In this document: one piece after another, positions 1 to 6,212 of the stretch
Numbering within the stretch: position 1 is the first letter of the stretch
Layout: every line of letters starts with the position of its first letter
Source: Akkermansiaceae bacterium
Lineage (GTDB): Bacteria; Verrucomicrobiota; Verrucomicrobiia; Verrucomicrobiales; Akkermansiaceae
Assembly (NCBI GenBank): GCA_903909905.1
Contig: CAIVXP010000389.1
Span: forward strand, 1 to 8,245
Direction of reading: 5' to 3'
DNA: 8,245 nucleotides
Program-made: the position numbers and the translations under genes
The notes under the pieces: generated by a model
What the model was told of the DNA's origin: nothing
What the model saw: the letters and a program-made list of their open reading frames with translations, nothing else
Database searches by the model: none

Positions 1-1008
1 GAGGTTGTTCTGCAACGGAAACACCCGCTCAACAATGTTGGGGGCGATCTCTTGCGATTGCACATAGGCTTCGCGGATCATCTCGAGCTTGGCATCGAGG
101 TTGTCGATGTAGTGCAGGGCAAAAGCCTCGGGTGTGCGCGGCAGCACAGGCGAGCCAAACTGATGCTCGCCATGATGGCTGCCAATCAAATGCAGGAGGT
201 GAAGGCGCGTGTCGTCGGATCCGGGCTTGAGGTCGGCCCATGCCTTTGCGTCCTCGGATTCCATCAAATCGCGCCAGAGTTTATTGACCATTTCAATGCC
301 GAGAGGGATGTGGCCCATCAGTTCGCCGGCGAGAGTAAAGGTCTGCGTGAAACCATGTTCCGGGTAGGTGTTTTCCCAAAGCTTGCCGCAATCGTGAAAC
401 AGGACACCGGTAAGCATCAGGTCGCGATTGAGCTCCGGGTACACGCCGCAAATCGCATCGGCCGAGCGCATCATCTGCGCGACATGTTCGACGAGTCCGC
501 CACGACGGGCATGGTGGTTTTTGCGCGCCGCCGCCGTACGCCGGAAACGGTCGCCCATTTGATCGAGAAACAACCGACACAACGCATTCAAGCGCGGCTC
601 GGCAATGCTTGCGCAGAAACTTTGGATCACCACGAAATCCGCGTCCTGGCGACGGCGCAAATCCGCATCGCCCGCATAGAAATCATTAAGCGCAGCCTCA
701 TCCGGCACATGAAACTCAAGCTCCTTGGCGTCCATGCCGTAGGAGCTTTGCGTCCAGCGCGCCTCGAGCCGCAGCACCGCCGATTCCTTGAGCGACTCCG
801 CTTCCTGATAGACCGGCGAATCCGACCAAAGCTTGAAGCTCATTTTACCGGTCGAGTCGGCAAAGGCCATTTCGAGATACGGCTTGCCGGTCTTGGCCAC
901 GCGCGTCGAGCGGCTTTGCAATTGCGCGATGACTGCAGCCTGCACCGGAGTGGTGCCGGCGCATTCCTTGAGGGCGGCGATCGAGAGTGATGTCACGCCA
1001 TGCATCAT
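1..1008 (-). CDS. YhaM-family 3'-5' exoribonuclease (OB fold + HD domain), C-terminus cut by window edge
   Basis: The minus strand is open from an ATG at 1008 to the window edge, giving 336 codons with no stop, so the C-terminal end is missing. Residues about 20-102 look like an OB-fold nucleic-acid-binding domain (KTGKPYLEM, GKMSFKLW). Residues about 163-310 are an HD metal-dependent domain: NHHARRGGLVEHV at 164-176, the HD pair in LFHDCGK at 203-209, GHIPLG at 232-237, SHHGEHQFGSPV at 277-288, and HYIDNLDAK at 299-307. This order and spacing match YhaM/Cbf1, a cytoplasmic enzyme that trims RNA and single-stranded DNA from the 3' end. B. subtilis YhaM is about 314 residues, so little is probably missing. 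Two adjacent ATGs (1008 and 1005) are possible starts. An in-frame stop at 1048-1050 rules out a longer form, and no strong Shine-Dalgarno is visible. It lies 39 bases after the TPM gene and could be co-transcribed with it. The family call is firm; the exact substrate is inferred. Confidence 0.88.
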   Translation of the reverse strand, partial: MMHGVTSLSIAALKECAGTTPVQAAVIAQLQSRSTRVAKTGKPYLEMAFADSTGKMSFKLWSDSPVYQEAESLKESAVLRLEARWTQSSYGMDAKELEFHVPDEAALNDFYAGDADLRRRQDADFVVIQSFCASIAEPRLNALCRLFLDQMGDRFRRTAAARKNHHARRGGLVEHVAQMMRSADAICGVYPELNRDLMLTGVLFHDCGKLWENTYPEHGFTQTFTLAGELMGHIPLGIEMVNKLWRDLMESEDAKAWADLKPGSDDTRLHLLHLIGSHHGEHQFGSPVLPRTPEAFALHYIDNLDAKLEMIREAYVQSQEIAPNIVERVFPLQNNL

Positions 1009-1047
1009 GCACCGGATACGAATGCTGTCACGGAATCCTTTGCCGCT

Positions 1048-1476
1048 TCATTCGTAAACAATCTCATTGGGCAACTCGTTGGGGTTCTCGCCGGTGGCCG
1101 GCCATGCGCCCGCCATCGTAGCGCCCAAGCTGCGGATGCCATAGGCGAGCGCCTCATAGCGCCGACCCGCGCGCAGGTGCCTCGCCATCGCATTGGACAG
1201 TTCCTCCCAGTAGGCCGGGCCCACCACTTCGGCCCATGCGCTGTCGCCGATCACCGCAAAGCGATGGCCCAACGGGATCACCAAAATCAACGCGCCGTTG
1301 CGATCGTTTGTGCGATGCATGCCGAGGCGATTGAAAAGTTTCCACGCGTAGCGCATCGGACAAAATACCAGCTTGGTGGTGATCACGACGCGCAACTCGG
1401 CGCTGCTCCGCGCCTCCACCGCGCGAATCTCGCGCACCAGGGCATGCTCCTCTTTTTCCGTTAGAAATTCGTTCAT
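1048..1476 (-). CDS. Short TPM-domain protein, predicted cytoplasmic (second TPM gene of the lemA cluster)
   Basis: This 142-residue protein carries a TPM (YgcG/Psb32/TLP18.3-type) fold across almost its whole length. It starts MNEFLTEKEE, has SSAELRVVI at 24-32, TNDRNGALILVIP at 56-68 and FAVIGD at 73-78. The TNDRNG...ILV and F.VIGD blocks are the hallmark of the short TPM proteins that often follow a lemA-ygcG pair. No signal peptide or membrane segment is visible, so it should stay in the cytoplasm unless it binds a membrane partner. The frame is open upstream to 1626, but that extension is antisense-like glycine/alanine sequence inside the tail of the preceding gene, so the ATG at 1476 is preferred. 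It begins 16 bases after the stop of the other TPM gene. No clear ribosome binding site is visible (an A-rich run precedes the ATG), and coupling to the upstream gene is likely. The biochemical role is unknown; some TPM proteins are reported as acid phosphatases, which cannot be assumed here. Confidence 0.85.
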   Translation of the reverse strand: MNEFLTEKEEHALVREIRAVEARSSAELRVVITTKLVFCPMRYAWKLFNRLGMHRTNDRNGALILVIPLGHRFAVIGDSAWAEVVGPAYWEELSNAMARHLRAGRRYEALAYGIRSLGATMAGAWPATGENPNELPNEIVYE

Positions 1477-1492
1477 TTTTAATCGGGCTGAA

Positions 1493-2266
1493 TTACCATC
1501 CACCACTTGCGCCCCCTCCGCCACTCCTTCCTCCACCGCCAGAAAATCCGCCGCCTCCACCACCCCATCCCCCGCCACCACCGCCGCCCCAGCCGGCCCG
1601 ACTCCAATCGCCATGGCGCGACCCACCGTGCGTGATCACCACATCGCCTTGTTGCTGCGAGGAGATCAGCACCAAAAGAATGATCAACAAAAGAACGATG
1701 ACTGGAAACGGTATGCCTTCGCGCTGATCCAAAAGTGTACGGCCCTTGCCTTGATATTCGCCCTTGGTTGCGGCGATCATCGCCTCAATACCCGCTGCCA
1801 CCGCCTGCTCGCGGTTGCCGGAACTTAGGCGCGGAACAATGATATCCTCGATGATCTGCTTGCAACGCGCATCAGGCAGCGCGCCTTCAAGACCATAGCC
1901 AACCTCGATCCTCAGTTTGCGATCATTGGCAAAGAAAAACAGAATCGCGCCGTTGTCCTTACCCTTCTGCCCTGGTTTCCACGCCTCAAAAACCCGCTGC
2001 GTGAAGTCCAGCATTTCACCCGATTCCGGCACCGCACGAAAAACTGCCACCAGCAACTGTGACGAGGATTCTCGCTCGTATTGCTGCAAGCGCTCGTCGA
2101 TCGCCGCCGAGGCCGCAGGCCCCAGCCAACTCGCCTCATCGTACACATAGTGCGGCGACGGACTTGCGGGTACTTCTGCACGCGCGACCGACGCGGCAAG
2201 CATCAGGCCAAGGCAGGCGAGCCAAAAGCAAAGGACCCGCCCGCATGCATGGCGCGCGAATGTCAT
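1493..2266 (-). CDS. YgcG-like TPM-domain protein: signal peptide, TPM domain, membrane anchor, glycine-rich tail
   Basis: This 257-residue envelope protein has a signal peptide at about 1-30 with likely cleavage after ARA. The TPM domain covers about 40-167 and contains VYDEASWLGP (41-50), KGKDNGAILFFFANDRK (101-117) and IEVGYGLEGALPDA (120-133). A hydrophobic segment at about 186-202 (PFPVIVLLLIILLVLI) forms a single membrane span. The C-terminal tail from about 225 is almost all glycine, with tryptophan and serine, and ends GGGGASGGW, a typical YgcG ending. The topology puts the TPM domain in the periplasm and the glycine tail in the cytoplasm. The ATG at 2266 overlaps the lemA TGA in an ATGA junction, which indicates translational coupling. 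The partnership with LemA is widespread across bacteria, but the function is not settled; envelope stress or protein-complex maintenance has been proposed. The family call is secure. Confidence 0.92.
   Translation of the reverse strand: MTFARHACGRVLCFWLACLGLMLAASVARAEVPASPSPHYVYDEASWLGPAASAAIDERLQQYERESSSQLLVAVFRAVPESGEMLDFTQRVFEAWKPGQKGKDNGAILFFFANDRKLRIEVGYGLEGALPDARCKQIIEDIIVPRLSSGNREQAVAAGIEAMIAATKGEYQGKGRTLLDQREGIPFPVIVLLLIILLVLISSQQQGDVVITHGGSRHGDWSRAGWGGGGGGGWGGGGGGFSGGGGRSGGGGASGGW
1496..1594 (-). repeat. Low-complexity glycine-codon tract
   Basis: This GGN-rich stretch encodes residues 225-257 of the YgcG-like protein, roughly three quarters glycine. It reads as CCN/CCACC repeats on the plus strand. 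It is coding low complexity typical of this family's tail, not a mobile or CRISPR-like repeat. Length variation between related strains would be expected. Confidence 0.75.
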
Positions 2267-2880
2267 TTCGCTTCGCCGGATTGGCCACCGAAGTCGAATT
2301 TCACATCAGGCGCTTTTTCCGCGCCACTTTCAGCTTGGAAGTAAGGCCTGGGATGGAAGCCAAGCATGCCTGCAAAAAACACGGCAGGCACTTTGCGGAT
2401 GCTGGTGTTGAAATCCTTCACCACCTCGTTGAAGCGACCACGCTCGACTGCGATGCGGTTTTCGGTGCCTTCCAACTGCGCCTGCAAATCACGGAATCCG
2501 GCACTCGCCTTTAGATCGGGATAATTTTCCGAAACCACCAGCAAGCGTTGCAAGGCGCTGCCAAAGGCACCTTGCGCTTTTTGGAATTCCTCAAGCTGCT
2601 GCGCGGTCTCGGGCGCTTTGCTTGCATCGATGGTCATGCGTCCGACCGATGCGCGGGCATTGACGACATTCTCAAGCGTCGTCTTCTCGAAGTCCGCAGA
2701 GCCTTGCACGGTCTTGACGAGATTCGGAACGAGGTCGGCACGACGCTGGTACTGGTTGGAAACCTGCGCCCATGCCGCATCGACACCCTGCTGTTTTCCA
2801 ACGAGGCCGTTGTAAGTGGAAATTCCGCCAAGAACGAGTGCTCCAGCGACTGCAATGAGGATCAGTATGGTTTTGCTCAC
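2263..2880 (-). CDS. lemA: LemA family protein
   Basis: This is a 205-residue protein from the GTG at 2880. It has one N-terminal membrane segment (about 4-23, ILILIAVAGALVLGG) followed by a helical LemA domain. Family blocks are STYNGLV at 21-27, QYQRRADLVPNLVKTVQG at 43-60, LENVVNARASVG at 69-80, YPDLKA at 120-125, LEGTENRIAVERGRFNEVV at 136-154 and FNTSIRKVP at 157-165. The PRPYFQAESGAEKAPDVKF tail (177-195) is also typical of the family. LemA proteins are membrane-anchored helical bundles of uncertain function that are usually encoded beside TPM genes. The frame can be extended to a TTG at 2922. The GTG is preferred because it puts the membrane segment at the very N-terminus as in relatives, and because the TTG lies only 3 bases past a strong hairpin. 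Neither start has a clear Shine-Dalgarno. The stop overlaps the next start as ATGA. Confidence 0.93.
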   Translation of the reverse strand: MSKTILILIAVAGALVLGGISTYNGLVGKQQGVDAAWAQVSNQYQRRADLVPNLVKTVQGSADFEKTTLENVVNARASVGRMTIDASKAPETAQQLEEFQKAQGAFGSALQRLLVVSENYPDLKASAGFRDLQAQLEGTENRIAVERGRFNEVVKDFNTSIRKVPAVFFAGMLGFHPRPYFQAESGAEKAPDVKFDFGGQSGEAK

Positions 2881-2888
2881 GGTGTCGC

Positions 2889-2917
2889 TATCTAACCGAC
2901 CATTCGCCTGCTGTCGA
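2889..2917 (-). promoter_or_regulatory. Possible weak promoter for the lemA-TPM cluster
   Basis: On the minus strand, TCGACA (2912-2917, one mismatch to TTGACA) is followed after 17 bases by TAGATA (2889-2894), which matches TATAAT at only 3 of 6 positions. Transcription from it would begin at about 2880-2883, practically at the lemA GTG, giving a leaderless message. That would explain the absence of a Shine-Dalgarno. The -10 match is poor and the element could be chance. Confidence 0.2.
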
Positions 2918-2925
2918 ATCAATTT

Positions 2926-2961
2926 CGCTGCGTCACGAATGCGTTCACTCGTGACGCAGCG
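2926..2961 (-). other. Perfect 13-bp inverted repeat (RNA hairpin) spanning the permease stop codon
   Basis: The arms are 2926-2938 and 2949-2961 (CGCTGCGTCACGA and its exact reverse complement), with a 10-base loop at 2939-2948. In the transcript, the 5' arm encodes the last residues of the permease (ending LRHE), the TGA stop (2945-2947) lies in the loop, and the 3' arm is untranslated. No U-tract follows in either direction, so it is not a classic intrinsic terminator. It could act as a 3'-end stabiliser, an attenuator between the export and lemA groups, or a protein-binding palindrome. The structure is seen directly; its role is inferred. Confidence 0.7.
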
Positions 2962-4150
2962 CCTCTATCGGATCGAGCGATGCCGCCCGTCGGGCCGGCA
3001 TAAAACCAAAGATGATACCTATCGCCGCAGAAAACACAAAGGCGATCAGGTTGATCTTTGGATCAAACACAAAGGGCGCGCCCACGACTTTCGCCAGGCT
3101 GTGACACAGCCCATAAGCCATCAAAATACCTGCGAGGCCGCCAACCCAAGAGAGAGTCACCGCCTCGACGAGGAATTGCAGCATCACATCGCGTGCTCGC
3201 GCGCCGATCGCAAGACGAATGCCGATCTCGCGCGTTCGCTCGGTCACTGACACCAGCATCACATTCATGATGCCGATGCCACCGACCAACAAACTCACCC
3301 CAGCCACCGCACCGAGCAGCGATGTCATGATTTGCGTGCTGGAACTCATCGCCTCAGCAATCATGCGGGTATCGATGACCGAAAAATTGTTCTGCTCGTT
3401 TTCGGCAAGATTCCGGCGCTCGCGCATCAAGAGCGTGAGGTCGGCCAAAATTCCGGCACACGATTGCTCGTCAATTCCCGCGATCTGTATCTGGCTGATG
3501 TTTTGAGGGGGCGACAACCCCGCAAGACGCCGCTGCATGGTGGTGATGGGAAGAATGATGTTGTCATCGAGGTCATCACCAAAGCCGCCCTGACCTTTCA
3601 CTGCAGTGACGCCGATCACCAGTAGAGAAGTTTTTTGAAGTCTGATTTTTTGGCCGACCGCTGGGACTGAGCCAAAAAGTTCCTTGCGTACCGTTTCTCC
3701 AATCACACATACGGCAGTGCCTTTGCGAAGATCGTCCTGATCAAAAAAACGCCCTTCACTCAGCTTCCATCCGGCAATTTCAAAGTACTCGGGCGTGGTC
3801 CCCTGATAATCGGTATTACGCACATTTTCCATGAACACTGCCGGCGCGCTGCCCAACGCCAGAGGCGCCGCGGCACGCACACCACTCACCTGCTCGCTCA
3901 CTGCCTGCACATCGTTGAGGCTGAACAATGGCGCACCCCACTGCCCCCAACTTTGGCCCGGCCTCAGAATCATAAGGTTGCTACCAAGATTCGAAATCTG
4001 CGACTTCACCATCTCGGTGGCACCGCGGCCGAGGGTCACCATTGTCACCACCGCAGCCACACCGATCACCACGCCAATCACCGTCAGAAACGCACGGGTG
4101 ATGTTTCGGCGTATCTCACGAAGCGCGAGGATGAAGGCATTGAAAAACAT
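2945..4150 (-). CDS. ABC transporter permease, MacB/FtsX family (separate from its ATPase)
   Basis: This 401-residue inner-membrane protein has the MacB layout. TM1 is at about 18-40, followed by a large periplasmic domain at about 41-270 (MacB_PCD type). A C-terminal FtsX domain then carries three further spans at about 273-298, 327-350 and 366-386. Diagnostic sequences are REIRRNITRAFLTVIGVVIG at 11-30, GIGIMNVMLVSVTERTREIG at 291-310, IRLAIGARARDV at 311-322 and PARRAASLDPIEALR at 385-399. MacB-type permeases do not form a channel across the membrane. They transmit ATP-driven movement to the periplasmic domain and push substrate through the adaptor and outer-membrane factor (mechanotransmission). 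It should pair with the ATPase encoded immediately upstream, which replaces the N-terminal half of single-chain MacB. The ATG at 4150 follows a 35-base AT-rich repeat spacer with only a weak ribosome site. Substrate is unknown; macrolides, peptides, siderophores or lipoproteins are all possible in this family. Confidence 0.93.
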   Translation of the reverse strand: MFFNAFILALREIRRNITRAFLTVIGVVIGVAAVVTMVTLGRGATEMVKSQISNLGSNLMILRPGQSWGQWGAPLFSLNDVQAVSEQVSGVRAAAPLALGSAPAVFMENVRNTDYQGTTPEYFEIAGWKLSEGRFFDQDDLRKGTAVCVIGETVRKELFGSVPAVGQKIRLQKTSLLVIGVTAVKGQGGFGDDLDDNIILPITTMQRRLAGLSPPQNISQIQIAGIDEQSCAGILADLTLLMRERRNLAENEQNNFSVIDTRMIAEAMSSSTQIMTSLLGAVAGVSLLVGGIGIMNVMLVSVTERTREIGIRLAIGARARDVMLQFLVEAVTLSWVGGLAGILMAYGLCHSLAKVVGAPFVFDPKINLIAFVFSAAIGIIFGFMPARRAASLDPIEALRHE

Positions 4151-4190
4151 GAATTTCTAAACTTATAACTTTTAACCGATAGCCTTTAAC
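4151..4190 (-). repeat. AT-rich heptamer repeat spacer between ATPase and permease genes
   Basis: Read on the minus strand, positions 4190 down to 4156 divide into five consecutive 7-base units. Three are close to GTTAWAA (4184-4190, 4170-4176, 4163-4169), one is GTTTAGA (4156-4162) and one is degenerate (4177-4183). The ATPase TAA stop lies in the first unit, and the permease ATG follows 5 bases after the last. The stretch is strikingly AT-rich against its GC-rich surroundings. It may be a decayed tandem repeat; any effect on translation of the permease is inference. Confidence 0.5.
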
Positions 4191-4884
4191 TCCCCACCCT
4201 CTCATCACTTGCGATCAATCCGTCCTTCACACGGATCACGCGTTTGGCAGATGCCGCAACATCATCCTCGTGCGTGACCATGATGATGGAGATGTCGCGA
4301 TCGCTGTTGAGTTTGCAAAGCAGCTCCATGATTTCGACGGTGGTTTTCGAATCGAGATTGCCGGTGGGTTCGTCTGCAAAAAGTGTAGCTGGGCTTGTGA
4401 CGATAGCCCGCGCGATCGCCACACGCTGTTGCTGACCGCCGGAAAGTTCCGCGGGCGTGTTTCTCGCCTTATTGGGAATGCCGACTCTGGCCAAGGCCTC
4501 GCGCGCCATTTCGCGGCGTTGCCGCGCCGGAACCCCGCGGTAGAGCAAAGGCAACTCGACATTTTCCAAAGCCGATGTCCGCGCCAGCAGATTGAAACCT
4601 TGAAACACAAATCCCAAGGCGTGGCGGCGGATCAATGAACGCTGGTCCTTGCTCAACGACTCAATCGCGATGCCATTAAAAAGATAGCTGCCAGCCGTCG
4701 GCGTATCGAGGCAGCCGAGCAAGTTCATTAGGGTCGACTTGCCAGAGCCGCTAGGGCCCATGATCGCCACAAAATCACCACGATCAATCCGCAGATCCAC
4801 ACCGCGCAGCGCATGGAACACCGCATCACCCCGACCGTAAGTCTTGGCGATGCCGCGCAGCTCGATCAAAGACACTTCGTTCAT
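4186..4884 (-). CDS. ABC transporter ATP-binding protein, MacB/LolD type
   Basis: This 232-residue cytoplasmic ATPase has every nucleotide-binding motif intact. Walker A is GPSGSGKST at 43-51, the Q-loop glutamine is in GFVFQGFNLL (Q95), the signature is LSGGQQQRV at 147-155, Walker B with catalytic glutamate is TLFADEPT at 167-174 (E172), the D-loop is GNLDSK at 175-180, and the H-loop histidine is H205 in VTHEDD. The CLDTPTAG (58-65) and FQGFNLLARTSALENVELPL (94-113) regions are characteristic of the MacB/LolD/FtsE subgroup that works with FtsX-like permeases. It should dimerise and power the permease encoded next. Its ATG at 4884 overlaps the adaptor's TGA by 4 bases (ATGA), so translation is probably coupled. 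The length suits a stand-alone ATPase; in E. coli MacB this domain is fused to the permease. Alternatives such as a LolD role are less likely because an adaptor and outer-membrane factor are adjacent. Confidence 0.95.
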   Translation of the reverse strand: MNEVSLIELRGIAKTYGRGDAVFHALRGVDLRIDRGDFVAIMGPSGSGKSTLMNLLGCLDTPTAGSYLFNGIAIESLSKDQRSLIRRHALGFVFQGFNLLARTSALENVELPLLYRGVPARQRREMAREALARVGIPNKARNTPAELSGGQQQRVAIARAIVTSPATLFADEPTGNLDSKTTVEIMELLCKLNSDRDISIIMVTHEDDVAASAKRVIRVKDGLIASDERVGS

Positions 4885-6182
4885 GGCTTGGCGGGCGGAG
4901 CGGCGCTGATGATCACCGGCAGACCTTCACGAAGTCCTTCTCCGCTGACCTCAGTGATGCGGCCATTGGTGAGGCCGACGCTCACGGGACATTTGACCGG
5001 CTCACCATCGCGCAAGTACCAAACGCTGGTCGCCTTGCCTCGCTCGGCAGGTTTCTGAATCGTCGGGCTTTGGCTCCAACGGCGGCCACCACGGGGCGAC
5101 AATGCCTGTACGAGCGTGCGTTTCGGGTCGGTTTTGTTGAGAAACTGCAACACCGATTCCGGATCAAATCGCAAAGCAGCATTCGAAAGATAAAGCACCT
5201 GTGTGGCACGCGCGACAGCGATGTCCGCTGTGGCGGTCATGCCGGGACGCAGACTGAGGTCGGAGTTTTCCACTCCGAGTTCCACATTGTAAGTCACGAT
5301 ATTGTTGGTGATCACCGATCCGTATGCCACACGCCGTACCGTCGCATGATAGGTGCGCGTTGGCCATGCATCGACCGTGAAGCTCGCTTGCTGCCCCGCC
5401 GCCACGCGCCCGATATCGGACTCGGCCACCGTCACAACGAGATCCATTTTCCGAAGGTCCTCGGCGATCACGAAAAGCACCGGCGCGGTGAATGAAGCCG
5501 CCACCGTCTGGCCGACCTCCACCGTGCGCGAAAGCACAATGCCATCGACCGGCGAGCGGATGATGCTTTTGGAAAGATCGCGTTCGATCGCGCGAAGGTT
5601 TGCCTGCGCCTCATTCACCGCCGCCTTAGCGCTCTCGAGTTCGGCCTTCGAGCGATCGACCGCAGCCTGCGCCGTATCCATCTGCGCCTTGGATGGTGTC
5701 TTGCCTTCACTAAGTTCCAGAAGGTCTTGGTAACGCGCGAGTGACGCTGTGTTTTCGGTCAGCGTCGCCATGGCCAGTGTCACACGTGCCTCGGCCGAGA
5801 GCAAAATTGCTCGGTTGCGCTCGGTCTGCTGAGTGAGCTTGGCTGTATCGAGCTGCGCGATGGGTTGATCTTTTTTTACCACATCATTGATGTCGACAAG
5901 CACCTCGGAGACTGTTCCCGAAAGCTCGCTGCCGATGGTGACCTCGTTGGTTGGCGCGAGGTTGCCGGTGGCGGTGACGATGAGATCGATGTCGCCGCGG
6001 ACGATGTTCTCGGTTTTGAAAACTGGCCCGTTTTCATGATCGTCCGTGAGACCGAAATGCCAATAGATCAAGGCGCCCGCAATGAGAGCCAGCGCAGGCA
6101 ACACCCCTTTCCATAGCGGATGTGCCGGCCGCGCGTTGCGGACGATGTCGGAGAGTTTTTCGTTCGGGGGTGGCGACTGCAT
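4881..6182 (-). CDS. MacA/HlyD-type periplasmic adaptor (membrane fusion protein)
   Basis: This 433-residue adaptor links the inner-membrane transporter to the outer-membrane factor. A cytoplasmic N-terminus is followed by one membrane segment (about 24-43, VLPALALIAGALIYWHFG). The lipoyl/barrel-sandwich halves are at about 83-112 (SGTVSEVLVDINDVVKKDQP) and 206-230 (IIRSPVDGIVLSRTVEVGQ). Between them lies an alpha-helical hairpin (about 113-205, rich in A, E, Q and K) that should dock on the TolC-like tip. The beta-barrel domain (about 245-322) contains VTYNVELGVEN and LRPGMTATADI. The membrane-proximal domain includes NAALRF at 334-339 and VWYLRDGEPV at 387-396, split by a basic, proline-containing insertion at about 341-385. 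At 433 residues it is longer than E. coli MacA (about 371). The ATG at 6182 lies 30 bases after the outer-membrane factor stop; no strong ribosome site is seen. The stop overlaps the ATPase start. Confidence 0.93.
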   Translation of the reverse strand: MQSPPPNEKLSDIVRNARPAHPLWKGVLPALALIAGALIYWHFGLTDDHENGPVFKTENIVRGDIDLIVTATGNLAPTNEVTIGSELSGTVSEVLVDINDVVKKDQPIAQLDTAKLTQQTERNRAILLSAEARVTLAMATLTENTASLARYQDLLELSEGKTPSKAQMDTAQAAVDRSKAELESAKAAVNEAQANLRAIERDLSKSIIRSPVDGIVLSRTVEVGQTVAASFTAPVLFVIAEDLRKMDLVVTVAESDIGRVAAGQQASFTVDAWPTRTYHATVRRVAYGSVITNNIVTYNVELGVENSDLSLRPGMTATADIAVARATQVLYLSNAALRFDPESVLQFLNKTDPKRTLVQALSPRGGRRWSQSPTIQKPAERGKATSVWYLRDGEPVKCPVSVGLTNGRITEVSGEGLREGLPVIISAAPPAKP

Positions 6183-6212
6183 GAATTGAAGAGTGAAAAA
6201 ACCGCCATGGCA

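Noticed and set aside
52..990. Long plus-strand open frame of 312 codons
   Set aside because: It is exactly antisense to the YhaM-type nuclease, whose OB and HD motifs are clear on the minus strand. Its translation shows no family features. Long antisense frames are expected in GC-rich genes.
1496..1594. CCN/CCACC-rich plus-strand tract as a repeat array or CRISPR-like element
   Set aside because: It is the coding sequence for the glycine-rich tail expected in YgcG-like proteins, with no regular repeat-spacer structure.
1477..1626. Upstream extension of the short TPM gene (50 extra residues)
   Set aside because: The extension is an out-of-frame reading of the glycine-rich tail of the preceding gene. 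Residue content is Ala/Gly/Val-rich without a signal peptide, and TPM homology starts after the ATG at 1476.
2881..2922. TTG start giving LemA 14 more residues
   Set aside because: The extra residues (IRQQANGRLDSDT) would precede the membrane segment, which normally begins at the N-terminus, and the TTG sits 3 bases from a strong hairpin with no ribosome site.
2926..2961. Hairpin as a Rho-independent terminator
   Set aside because: No run of T follows the stem in either direction; the sequence after it on the minus strand is AAATTGATT.
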